Below are positions 7,086 through 15,743 of a DNA stretch of 38,314 nucleotides, in pieces. Under the pieces are notes generated by a model. The model saw only the letters and a list, made by a program, of their open reading frames with translations, was not told the DNA's origin and did not search any database. The DNA is taken from the NCBI GenBank assembly GCA_028876375.1, contig JAGWSB010000017.1, positions 1 through 38,314 on the forward strand, given 5' to 3'. Positions within the stretch are counted from its first letter, which is position 1; every line of letters begins with the position of its first letter. The stretch is from Chloroflexota bacterium. Its GTDB lineage: Bacteria; Chloroflexota; Limnocylindria; P2-11E. Both the position numbers and the translations under genes were made by a program.

Positions 7086-9497
7086 CTATTCCCCCCAGCG
7101 AGGCGGCGCCGGCGGGCGGACCTCCGGCGGCCGCACTCCGCGTCGGTCCTCGCCGTCGAGCGGGATGTGCTCGCTCGGCTTCCACGTCCGGGCCACGGCC
7201 AGCTCCTCCTTGGCGAGAACGGTCGTGCCGAAGCGCTGGTAGACGGAGAGCTCGAAGTTCGGCGTCTCCCCCAGCGCGGCGTGCGGGCAGACCTCGACGC
7301 AGTCGCCGCAGTAGATGCAGCGCGTGATGTCGAGCTCCCAGGTCTCGAGATCCCGCTCGCGCATCATCAGCGCGCCCGTCGGGCAGGTCTCGGCGCAGGC
7401 GCCGCACGAGACGCAGTCGGTGTACTGCAGCGACACGTTCCACGGCGTCGTCACGATCGAGTCGTAGCCCACGCCCATGAGGCCGTAGCAGTTCGCGCCG
7501 ATGACGTCGCGGCAGATGCGGACGCACTGCGTGCAGTTGATGCACTTGTTGAGGTCGCGAAGGATGAAGTCGTGGCTGAAGTCGTACTCGTAGTCGTGGT
7601 AGTCGACCGGCTCCGCGCGGTGGAAGCGGTTCTCGGTGAGGCCGTGCTCGAGCGACAGCCGCTGGAGATGACAGCGGCCGACGTCGGGGCAGACGCACTG
7701 GAGGCAGCGCCCGGCCTCCTTCTCCGCCTGCTGCTTGGCGTAGCCGCTCTCGATGAGCTGGAAGCTCTGAACGCGCTGGTCGAAGGGCAGGAACGGCATG
7801 CGCACCTGCGGCTCTTCGGGCTTGTACGGCACGATGTCGATGAGCTCGGGGACGGACTCCTCCTCCGTGATCTCCGCGGCGACCTCGGCCATGTCGGCGC
7901 CGCTCAGGTAGCGGTCGATGGCCTTCGCCGCCAGCTTCCCCTGCGCGACGGACTGGATGACCGTGACGGCGCCCATCTGGCAGTCGCCGCCGGCGAACAC
8001 GCCGGGGCGATCGGTCATGAGCGCGCCGTTGGCCACGATGGTCTCGCGGCGCGTCTTGCGCAGCCCCGGCGAAGCCCCGTACCAGTCGAGGTCCGGCACC
8101 TGGCCGATGGCCGGGATGACCGTGTCGCACTCGATGACGAAGTTCGAGCCCTCGATGGGGACCGGGCGGCGGCGGCCGGAGGCGTCCGGCTCGCCGAGCG
8201 CCATGCGCTGGAACTCGACGCCGCCCACGCGGCCGTCCTTCTCGACGATCTTCACCGGCGCGGCGAAGAACTCGAGCCGGATGCCCTCGTGCTCCGCGTC
8301 GTCGACCTCGCTGTAGTGCGCACCCATCTCTTTGCGCGACCGGCGGTAGACGACGGTGACGTCGGCGCCGAGGCGGCGCGACGTGCGCGAGCAGTCGAAC
8401 GTGGTGAACCCGCCGCCGATGACGACGACCTTGCTGCCCTTCCCCACCGGCACCGGGTCGCCGCGCGCGTTCTGGTTGAGGTAGTTGATGGCCTCGATGA
8501 CCCCCGGGAGGTCCTCGCCGGGGATGCGCAGCTCGTTGCTGCGCCACGCCCCGATCCCGAGGAAGACGGCGTCGTAGCCCTGCGCGAAGAGGTCGTCGAT
8601 GCTGAAGTCGCGGCCGAGCATCATGCCGCCCTTGAACTCGGCGCCCAGCTGCCACACGCAGTTGAGCTCCTTGTCGAGCTTCACCTTCGGCAGGCGGTAC
8701 TCGGGGATGCCGTAGCGGAGCATGCCGCCCTGCTTCGGCATCATGTCGAACACCGTCACCTGGTGCCCCTTGAGCGACGAGTAGTAGGCGCACGTCATCC
8801 CCGAAGGCCCGGCGCCGATGACCGCGACGCGCTTGCCGGTCGCCGCCGCCTGCGGGAACGGCGTCGGGGCTTTGTCCATCTCGAGCGAGAGCTCGCCGAA
8901 GTACCCGTGGCACTGGCGGATGGCGATCTCCTCCTCGACCAGCCCGCGGCGGCACACCTCCTGGCACGGCGCCGGACAGACCAGGCCGAGCGCGTACGGG
9001 AAGGGCAGCGTCTCCTTGAGGAGGCGCGCCGCCTCGAGGTGCTGGCCCTTCGCCTCGAGCTCGAGGAAGCCCGGGATGTCGATGTGCGTCGGGCAGCCGA
9101 TCTGGCACGGCGGCATGCAGTACGCGTTGTGGTCGCTGAGGATGTATTCGAGGTTCTGACGGCGCTTCGCGAAGAGGCCGTCGCCCGTGGCCTTGATCTT
9201 CATCCCCGGCGTCACCGGCAGATGGCACGACGGCATCGGACGGTCGTAGCCTTCGATCTCGACGAGGCACATGCGACACGCCGCCGCCGGCGCGAGCTTC
9301 TCGTCGTCACACAGCGTCGGGACGTCGAAGCCGGCGCGCTGCGCCGCGCGGAGGATCGACTCGCCGATCGCGGCGGTGACCTCCTGGCCGTCGATCTCGA
9401 TGCTGCAGGTCGGCATCCCCGAGGGGATCTCGCCGTGGTGCGACACGGTGGGGATCTGCGACTCGGTCGACTGGACGTAGCGCTCGAGGATGCTCAC
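7086..9497 (-). CDS. NuoG-type 2Fe-2S domain :: GltD-like FAD/NAD(P) oxidoreductase :: NuoG-like 4Fe-4S :: NuoI C-terminal half fusion
   Basis: Proposed GTG start 9497 after AGGAGA. CDDEKLAPAAACRMCLVEIEGYDRPMPSC (2Fe-2S); YILSDHNAYCMPPCQIGCPTHIDIPGFL; GKRVAVIGAGPSGMTCAYY and GKGSKVVVIGGGFTTFD (GltD-like); DLNKCINCTQCVRICRDVIGANC; TDCVSCGACAETCPTGAL; ITRCIYCGDCVEVCPHAALGETPNFELSVYQ (NuoI-like). Confidence 0.92.
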   Translation of the reverse strand: MSILERYVQSTESQIPTVSHHGEIPSGMPTCSIEIDGQEVTAAIGESILRAAQRAGFDVPTLCDDEKLAPAAACRMCLVEIEGYDRPMPSCHLPVTPGMKIKATGDGLFAKRRQNLEYILSDHNAYCMPPCQIGCPTHIDIPGFLELEAKGQHLEAARLLKETLPFPYALGLVCPAPCQEVCRRGLVEEEIAIRQCHGYFGELSLEMDKAPTPFPQAAATGKRVAVIGAGPSGMTCAYYSSLKGHQVTVFDMMPKQGGMLRYGIPEYRLPKVKLDKELNCVWQLGAEFKGGMMLGRDFSIDDLFAQGYDAVFLGIGAWRSNELRIPGEDLPGVIEAINYLNQNARGDPVPVGKGSKVVVIGGGFTTFDCSRTSRRLGADVTVVYRRSRKEMGAHYSEVDDAEHEGIRLEFFAAPVKIVEKDGRVGGVEFQRMALGEPDASGRRRPVPIEGSNFVIECDTVIPAIGQVPDLDWYGASPGLRKTRRETIVANGALMTDRPGVFAGGDCQMGAVTVIQSVAQGKLAAKAIDRYLSGADMAEVAAEITEEESVPELIDIVPYKPEEPQVRMPFLPFDQRVQSFQLIESGYAKQQAEKEAGRCLQCVCPDVGRCHLQRLSLEHGLTENRFHRAEPVDYHDYEYDFSHDFILRDLNKCINCTQCVRICRDVIGANCYGLMGVGYDSIVTTPWNVSLQYTDCVSCGACAETCPTGALMMRERDLETWELDITRCIYCGDCVEVCPHAALGETPNFELSVYQRFGTTVLAKEELAVARTWKPSEHIPLDGEDRRGVRPPEVRPPAPPRWGE

Positions 9498-9511
9498 GTC
9501 GTCACTCTCTC

Positions 9512-10750
9512 CTAGGGCTGGGCCATCGTTTCGTAGCGGCGCGAGCGGCTGGGAGCGCACGTCCCTTCCGGGCAGCGGCGCTCGACGATGTGGGCGCGGT
9601 AGTCGTCCGGGAACTCGGCGATCGTCGTACGCACGATCGACGCGCTGGTGATGCCGAAGCCGCACAGCGAGAAGTCGCTCAGATGGTCGGCGAGCTCGCC
9701 GAGCCACTTCAGGTCGTCCTCGCGGCCGAGCCCGGAGGAGATCGACTCGAGGATCCCGCGGACGCGCTTGGTCCCGACGCGGCACGGGACGCAGATCGCG
9801 CACGTCTCCTTCGAGAGGTACTCGAAGAGCCGCGCCGCCTCCGCGACGATGCACGTCCCTTCCGCGATCGCGCGCACCTGCCCCGACCCCATGTACGTCC
9901 CCGCCGCCTTCAGGTCCTCGTAGTCGTAGCGGACGCCCGTCCGCGTCGAATTCAGGATCCCGCAGGTCGGGCCTCCGACATGGATCGCCTTGAGCGCGTG
10001 GGTGACGCCGCCCGCCGTTTGGACGACCTCCCCCAGCGTCGTTCCCAGGCTCACCTCGTACACGCCCGGCTCCGCGACCGCGCCGGTCACCGACACGAGC
10101 TTCGTGCCGCGCGAGCCTCCGCTGCCGGAGAAGGAGTCGGGTCCGTCGCGCACGATGAGGGGCAGCGCCGCGAGCGTCTCGGCGGACGACACCAGCGTCG
10201 GCCGCAGTCGGACGCCCTGCTCGGCGGGCCACGGCGGACGCTGCCGGGCCATCGCGCGCTTGTTCTCGAGCACCGCGAGGAGCGCGCTCTCCTCTCCGCC
10301 CATGAACCCGCCCGGGCCGAGCGCGATCTCGACGCTGACGCCGTCGTCGTGCCGCGCGACGGCGGCGATCGCCTTCTCGGCCGCGGACCGGGCGGCGGTC
10401 GCCTCCGGATGGAGATAGAGCCACGCCTCGCGGGCGCCGACCGCGCGCGCGGCGATGACGATGCCGCCGAGCACGAGCTCCGGCGACCGCTCGAGCAGCG
10501 TTCGCGAGAGCGGGCTGGCCGGATCCGCGTCGTACGCGTTGGCCACGACGTAGGCGGGGTCGCCGGATACCTCCGCGGCGGTCCGCGTCGCGCGCATCTT
10601 CGCGCCGAGGGGGAAGCCCGCGCCGCCGCGTCCGCGCAGCTCGGACCCCTCGATCAGCGCGATCGTGTCGTCGGCCGACAGCGCGAGCGCCCGCTCGCGG
10701 CTCCCGGTCGCATCGGCGCCGAGGAGGCGGAAGGCCGCGCTAGTCGGCAT
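9512..10750 (-). CDS. nuoF: NADH-quinone oxidoreductase subunit F-like (51 kDa) flavoprotein
   Basis: ELRGRGGAGFPLGAKM, GPGGFMGGEESALLAVLENKRAMARQRPPWPAEQG, SKETCAICVPCRVGTKRV...SLCGFG. Confidence 0.9.
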   Translation of the reverse strand: MPTSAAFRLLGADATGSRERALALSADDTIALIEGSELRGRGGAGFPLGAKMRATRTAAEVSGDPAYVVANAYDADPASPLSRTLLERSPELVLGGIVIAARAVGAREAWLYLHPEATAARSAAEKAIAAVARHDDGVSVEIALGPGGFMGGEESALLAVLENKRAMARQRPPWPAEQGVRLRPTLVSSAETLAALPLIVRDGPDSFSGSGGSRGTKLVSVTGAVAEPGVYEVSLGTTLGEVVQTAGGVTHALKAIHVGGPTCGILNSTRTGVRYDYEDLKAAGTYMGSGQVRAIAEGTCIVAEAARLFEYLSKETCAICVPCRVGTKRVRGILESISSGLGREDDLKWLGELADHLSDFSLCGFGITSASIVRTTIAEFPDDYRAHIVERRCPEGTCAPSRSRRYETMAQP

Positions 10751-11462
10751 ACGCGGGCTCCAGCGGCTGCGCGACGTCCTGGTCGTGGAGCGTGTCGTGG
10801 ACCGGGGCGGGCGATACCGGCGGCCAGCTGGCCGCGATGCCGACGTTCCCGGTGTAGCGCCGGCCGCCGCGCGGGATCGCCGTCCCCTCCCCCGGGGGCG
10901 CGCCTCGGAAGTTCGGCAGCAGCGACGCGGCGGTGTAGACGCTCGTCATCGCCACGTCGAACTCCGCCGCGACGAGCTGCGCCGCGGTCCACGGCAGGTA
11001 GCCGTAGGCCCCGTGCGCCGCGTACAGGACGCGGTGCAGACGGTCGGCGGTGTGCGGCGTCTGGCTGAGGATGCGGCGCATCGGCGCGAGGTCGAGCGAC
11101 GTCTCGTCCTCGGCCGGGACGGTCGTCACCACCTGCGACATCGGCCGGCGCGCGCCGTACGGCGCGGCGGCGACCATGCGGATGCGGTAGTACGCGCTGC
11201 GCGGCGCGATCGTCGGGCGCTTGCGGAAGCCGTTGCGGAACTTGTACGAGATGGAGATCGCCCGCGGCGGGCAGGCCTTCTCGCACATGAGGCACGACTC
11301 GCACTTGAAGATGTTCGTCTCCGGCTCGAGGAGCAGCGCGATGAGGCCGCGGCTGCGCTCGGGCAGCTCGCGCTTCTCGTACGGGTACTTGCGCGTGACC
11401 GCTTGATGCCGCAGCGCGTGGCTCAGCGTCCGCCGGAGCCCGACGAAGATGCCGCTGATCAT
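10740..11462 (-). CDS. NuoI N-terminal half (single 4Fe-4S motif) fused to NuoE-like helical domain
   Basis: FVGLRRTLSHALRHQAVTRKYPYEKRELPERSRGLIALL...FKCESCLMCEKACPPRAISISYKF (NuoI-like), then RILSQTPHTADRLHRVLYAAHGAYGYLPWTAAQLVAAEFDVAMTSVYTAASLLPNF (NuoE helical bundle); no Cys after that. Confidence 0.85.
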   Translation of the reverse strand: MISGIFVGLRRTLSHALRHQAVTRKYPYEKRELPERSRGLIALLLEPETNIFKCESCLMCEKACPPRAISISYKFRNGFRKRPTIAPRSAYYRIRMVAAAPYGARRPMSQVVTTVPAEDETSLDLAPMRRILSQTPHTADRLHRVLYAAHGAYGYLPWTAAQLVAAEFDVAMTSVYTAASLLPNFRGAPPGEGTAIPRGGRRYTGNVGIAASWPPVSPAPVHDTLHDQDVAQPLEPAYAD

Positions 11463-11475
11463 CGCGCGCGGCTCG

Positions 11476-12672
11476 TCATCGATCGACGTCGCCGAGGACG
11501 ATGTCGATGGATCCGAGGATGGCCACGAGGTCGGCGATGAGGCGGCCGTTCAGCAGCCACGGCAGGATCTGCAGGTTCATGAAGGACGGGCCGCGCATCT
11601 TCGCGCGGAAGGGGTTCGGCGCCGACCCGCCGGCGCTGATCATGTAGAACCCGACCTCGCCCTTCGCGCCCTCGACCGTGTAGTAGGCCTCGCCGCGCGG
11701 GCACTTCCACACGTGCCCCTGGCGCGCGCGCACCGGTCCCGCCGGGAGCTTATCGATGCATTCGCGGATGAGGGCGATCGACAGCTTCATCTCGTTGAGG
11801 CGCACCTGATAGCGCGCGTAGGCGTCGCCCTCGGTGAAGATCACCGGCCTCAGCGTCTTCAGCTCGGGATAGATCGAGTAGGGCCGGTCGCGCCGCAGGT
11901 CCCAGTCGACGCCCGACCCGCGCGCCATCGGCCCGGTGAGGCCGTATTGCAGCGCGACCTCCTTGGGGATGACGCCGATGCCGACGGTCCGCTCGAGGAA
12001 GATCTCGTTGCCCTCGAGGATCTCGCGGTAGTCCCGGTCGATCGCCTTCTCCCAGCGGTCGAGGAACCGCTCGATCTTTCCCAGGACCCCCGGCGGGAAG
12101 TCGTACAGGAGTCCGCCGGGGCGGAAGTAGTTGTGGTTCATCCGCGATCCGCAGATCTCCTCGAGGATGTCGAGGATCTCCTCGCGGTCGCGCATGCACC
12201 ACAGGAACGGCGTCGTCGCGCCGACGTCGAGGCCGTACGACCCGAGCCAGATGCAGTGCGAGGCAGACCGCGACAGCTCGTCGACGATGACCCGCAGGAA
12301 CTCCGCGCGACGCGGCACGTCGATGCCCGCGATGGCCTCGGCGGCCCCGCAGTAAGCGTGCTCGTTGAGCATCGCCGAGACGTAGTCCGCCTGGTCCGCG
12401 TAGCGCGGCCCCTGCTGGTACGTGCGCCACTCGAAGATCTTTTCCAGGCCGCGGTGGAGGTAGCCCATCACCGGGACGCACTCGACGATCATCTCGCCGT
12501 TCAGCTTGATGACGAGGCGGAGCACGCCGTGCGTCGAGGGGTGCTGCGGTCCGAGGTTGAGGATGAGCTCCTCGGTCTCGAGCCCCTCGCCGATGGTCTC
12601 TATCTCCGGCGGTGGAGCCTCGGCGGGCACGCCGCCACGCTGCTCGCGCCGCATGTCGGTCTCGGTGGCCAT
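11476..12672 (-). CDS. nuoD: NADH-quinone oxidoreductase subunit D (49 kDa)
   Basis: LGPQHPSTHGVLRLVIKLNGE...GYLHRGLEKIFEWRTYQQGPRYADQADYVSAMLNEHAY...GSIDIVLGDVDR. ATG at 12672 overlaps the nuoB stop (ATGA). Confidence 0.97.
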   Translation of the reverse strand: MATETDMRREQRGGVPAEAPPPEIETIGEGLETEELILNLGPQHPSTHGVLRLVIKLNGEMIVECVPVMGYLHRGLEKIFEWRTYQQGPRYADQADYVSAMLNEHAYCGAAEAIAGIDVPRRAEFLRVIVDELSRSASHCIWLGSYGLDVGATTPFLWCMRDREEILDILEEICGSRMNHNYFRPGGLLYDFPPGVLGKIERFLDRWEKAIDRDYREILEGNEIFLERTVGIGVIPKEVALQYGLTGPMARGSGVDWDLRRDRPYSIYPELKTLRPVIFTEGDAYARYQVRLNEMKLSIALIRECIDKLPAGPVRARQGHVWKCPRGEAYYTVEGAKGEVGFYMISAGGSAPNPFRAKMRGPSFMNLQILPWLLNGRLIADLVAILGSIDIVLGDVDR

Positions 12673-13256
12673 CAGCCTCCTCGGAAGATCTTCTCGCGGA
12701 GACGCAGGATCCCCTCTGTCAGCGCTTCGGGGCGCGGCGGGCACCCGGGAACGTACACGTCCACGGGCACGACCGTGTCGACGCCCTGGAGCGTCGCGTA
12801 GCTGTCCCAGAACTCGCCGCCGGACGAGGCGCAGTTGCCCATCGCGATGACCCACTTCGGCTCGGGCATCTGCTCGTACAGCCGCCGCAGGCGCGGCGCC
12901 ATCTTGTGGGTGACGGTGCCCGCGACGATCATCACGTCGGCCTGCCGCGGGCTCGACCGGAACACCTCCGCGCCGAAGCGCGCGAGGTCGTGGTGCGACG
13001 CGGAGGCGGCCATCATCTCGATCGCGCAGCACGCGAGGCCGTAGCCCAAGGGCCACGGGCTGCGCGAGCGCGCCCAGCTCATGAGGTCCTTGATGGTGGC
13101 GAAGACGACGTTGTCCTCGTTGGCGAGCGCGCCGGGCGTCGGGGGAACGTAGTCGGGAGCGCCGAGGCCTGTCTGTGTGGTCGTCGGCCGCTCCTTGAGC
13201 GCGTCCGCGATCTCGAAGTGGATCGGGCGCGCCGGCGGCTTCTGATCGACAGCCAT
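12672..13256 (-). CDS. nuoB: NADH-quinone oxidoreductase subunit B
   Basis: [16 protein letters not shown]...[28 protein letters not shown]...[49 protein letters not shown]. Confidence 0.97.
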   Translation of the reverse strand: MAVDQKPPARPIHFEIADALKERPTTTQTGLGAPDYVPPTPGALANEDNVVFATIKDLMSWARSRSPWPLGYGLACCAIEMMAASASHHDLARFGAEVFRSSPRQADVMIVAGTVTHKMAPRLRRLYEQMPEPKWVIAMGNCASSGGEFWDSYATLQGVDTVVPVDVYVPGCPPRPEALTEGILRLREKIFRGG

Positions 13257-13278
13257 CTGGGATGGAGTGTAGGGATAC

Positions 13279-14100
13279 CTATGGATCTTGCACGTGGATC
13301 AACAGCGCCACGAGTGCTTCGTGGATGCCCCGCCCGCTCGCGACGAGCGTCGGTGCGTCCGGTCGCACGCCCTTCGTCTCGCTGAGCATGCCTCCGGCCT
13401 CCGATACGAGCAGACGCCCCGCGGCCCAGTCCCACTCGCGCCCGCCGGATTCGGCGTAGGCGTCGAGCCGCGCCGCGGCGACCCAGGCCAGATCGAGCGC
13501 CGCCGACCCCGCGCGGCGCACGTCGCGGACGACGGGAACGATCAGCGCTTCTCGCCGCGCCTGCTCGCGTCGGTCCTCGGCGTCATAGGAGAAGCCGTCA
13601 CCCAGCAGCGATAGGCCGAGATCGGTCACGCCGCTGACCGCGAGCCGGCGCGGCTCCGACGCGCTCGCCGACGACCGCAGCCAAGCCCCCTCGCCGCGCG
13701 CGGCGGAGAAGAGCTCGCCGCGCACGGGGTCGTGCGTCACGCCGACGAGGGGGCCGCCGGCGTCGGCGCACGCGATCGTCACGCACCAGTGCGGGATGCG
13801 GTACAGGTAGTTGACCGTGCCGTCGAGCGGATCGACCAGCCAGCGGCGGCTCGACGTCCCGGTCGCGCCGCCGCCCTCCTCCGACACGATCGCGTCGTGC
13901 GGATGCGCGCGCCGGATCGCGTCGACGATGAGCGCCTCCGACGCGCGGTCGGCGTCGCTCACCTCGTCGGTGCGCGACGACTTCGTGCTCCGTCCGCTCA
14001 CCGGTCCGTCCCACCGCTCCAGCAGGAGACGGCCCGCCGCGAGCGCCGCGCTCTCCGCGGTCGCGAGCGCGGCCTCCGTCGCCGCGCGCATCCGCGTCAC
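13279..14100 (-). CDS. Inositol monophosphatase family protein
   Basis: IVSEEGGG...[27 protein letters not shown]...[16 protein letters not shown]. Confidence 0.93.
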   Translation of the reverse strand: MTRMRAATEAALATAESAALAAGRLLLERWDGPVSGRSTKSSRTDEVSDADRASEALIVDAIRRAHPHDAIVSEEGGGATGTSSRRWLVDPLDGTVNYLYRIPHWCVTIACADAGGPLVGVTHDPVRGELFSAARGEGAWLRSSASASEPRRLAVSGVTDLGLSLLGDGFSYDAEDRREQARREALIVPVVRDVRRAGSAALDLAWVAAARLDAYAESGGREWDWAAGRLLVSEAGGMLSETKGVRPDAPTLVASGRGIHEALVALLIHVQDP

Positions 14101-15743
14101 TGCGCCGTCACGCGGCCGGGGCTGATGGGCGAGACCGGCGAGTGCGCCTCGAGGTACGTCGCGACGACGTCCTCGTCGACGTCGCCGTAGATGAGGTCGG
14201 TGCCCTTGGTGAACTCGACGTGGCCGTCGCCGCCGCCCTGCAGGTAATCGATCGTCGCGACGTGATAGGTCCGCGCCGGGTCGAGCGGCTGTCCGCCGAC
14301 GGTCGCGCGCGTGACGCGGCTCCCCGGCGCCGCGGAGGATCGGTACGCGAGCGTTCCCCCGGCCATGAAGAGGCGTCCGGCGCTCCCCGCCATCCCCTCG
14401 AACACCTCGGTCAGCTGCGCACCGGTGAGGTCGAGGCTCACGACCGTGTTCCGGAAGGGCAGGACCTCGGCCAGCTCTTCGTACGTGATGTCGCCGGCGC
14501 GCAGGGACGACCGCAGGCCGGCGCCGTTGTAGAACGCGAGGTCGCTCTTCCAGCCCTGCCGTCGTCCGTAGTCCAGGAGCGCGTCGGCGACGAGGTTGCC
14601 GAGCGGGTCGTTCATCTCGCGGTCCGCCTGGAACGCGTCCGTCGCCTTGCCCACCACTCGCTTGCCGTACTTGTCGGCGTCGGCGCGGCGCTCGGCCACG
14701 AGCGCGGCGACGCTGGCCAGCGGCGGTGCCGCGCCCGACGCGACGGGCAGGATCACGCCGGCGCTTTGCACGGCGGAGACCCTGTGCGTCGCGGGATCGA
14801 TCGTGAGCTCGATGCGCCCGAGATCCTCGGCGGCCGTTCCCGCTTGGAAGATCTTCGTCGTCCCCGCGACGCGCGCGGTGCGGAAGACGAGGTGATCGTG
14901 CCCGCCGACGATCACGTCGATGCCCGGGACCGCCTCGGCGAGCGACGTGTCGCCGCCCGCGATGCGCGAGGTGCCGCCCTCGACGCCGAGGTGGCTGAGC
15001 ACGACGATCACGTCGGCCTGGCGCCGCACCTCGGGGAGGTACTTCCGCACGCTCTCGATCCCCGGAAGGAACACCAGGCCCTTCGTGCTGCTCGCCTTGA
15101 TGATCGAGGCGCTCGGATAGGTGAGGCCGATGACGCCGACGCGCGCGATCCCCAGATCCTTGACGATGTACGGCTTGACGTAGGGCGGCGGCGCGCCGGT
15201 CGCGGCCTGCACGAGGTTCGCCGCGAGGAACGGGAAGCTCGCCTCGGCCGCGCGCTTAGCGAGCTCGTCCTGGCCCCAGTCGAGGTCGTGATTCCCGACG
15301 GCCTGCGCGTCGTACCCGATGAGGCTCATCGCCTTCGTCATCGCGGCGCCGTGGTCGATCGCCGAGATCAGCGTGCCGCTGAGGGCGTCGCCCGCGTCGA
15401 GCGTCAGCGTCCGCGCGGGCGCGCGCGAGCGCTGCAGCTGGATCATCCCGCCGAGGATGGCCATGCCGCCCAGCTCGAACGACCTCCCCGACGTGGTGAT
15501 CGTCTGCGCGTCGAGGTGCCCATGGATGTCGTTGGTGTGGAGGATCTGGATGCGGTCCGCCGCGAGCGGCGCCGCCGCCGCGACCGCGGCCGCCGAGGGG
15601 GCGAGCGCGGAGGCGCTCGGCGGGCGCGAGGCGACGGGGCCGGTGGACGCCGTGCACGCTCCGAGGAGCGCGACGACGGCGAGGAGGGCGCTAAGCCGGC
15701 TGATGCGCCCTGTACTGGAGCTCGTAGAGACGATGGTAGACAC
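14097..15743 (-). CDS. 5'-nucleotidase / UshA-type metallophosphatase lipoprotein
   Basis: LLAVVALLGACTAS lipobox; IQILHTNDIHGHLDAQ, VGNHDLDWG, VVLSHLGVEGG, IVGGHDH, C-terminal YNGAGLRSSLRAGDITYEELAEVLPFRNTVV. Confidence 0.93.
   Translation of the reverse strand: MSTIVSTSSSTGRISRLSALLAVVALLGACTASTGPVASRPPSASALAPSAAAVAAAAPLAADRIQILHTNDIHGHLDAQTITTSGRSFELGGMAILGGMIQLQRSRAPARTLTLDAGDALSGTLISAIDHGAAMTKAMSLIGYDAQAVGNHDLDWGQDELAKRAAEASFPFLAANLVQAATGAPPPYVKPYIVKDLGIARVGVIGLTYPSASIIKASSTKGLVFLPGIESVRKYLPEVRRQADVIVVLSHLGVEGGTSRIAGGDTSLAEAVPGIDVIVGGHDHLVFRTARVAGTTKIFQAGTAAEDLGRIELTIDPATHRVSAVQSAGVILPVASGAAPPLASVAALVAERRADADKYGKRVVGKATDAFQADREMNDPLGNLVADALLDYGRRQGWKSDLAFYNGAGLRSSLRAGDITYEELAEVLPFRNTVVSLDLTGAQLTEVFEGMAGSAGRLFMAGGTLAYRSSAAPGSRVTRATVGGQPLDPARTYHVATIDYLQGGGDGHVEFTKGTDLIYGDVDEDVVATYLEAHSPVSPISPGRVTAQ

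Noticed and set aside
7167-9515. 782-aa plus-strand ORF opposite the NuoG/GltD fusion
   Set aside because: Antisense of a strongly motif-supported gene; no recognisable motifs.
9498-10424. N-terminal extension of the 7086-10424 ORF
   Set aside because: Overlaps nuoF in another frame with Arg/Gly-rich nonsense; GTG at 9497 with an SD is the better start.
11476-12672. NuoD as a [NiFe]-hydrogenase large subunit
   Set aside because: Lacks the CxxC pairs that ligate Ni; has canonical NuoD ends (HPSTHG; GDVDR).
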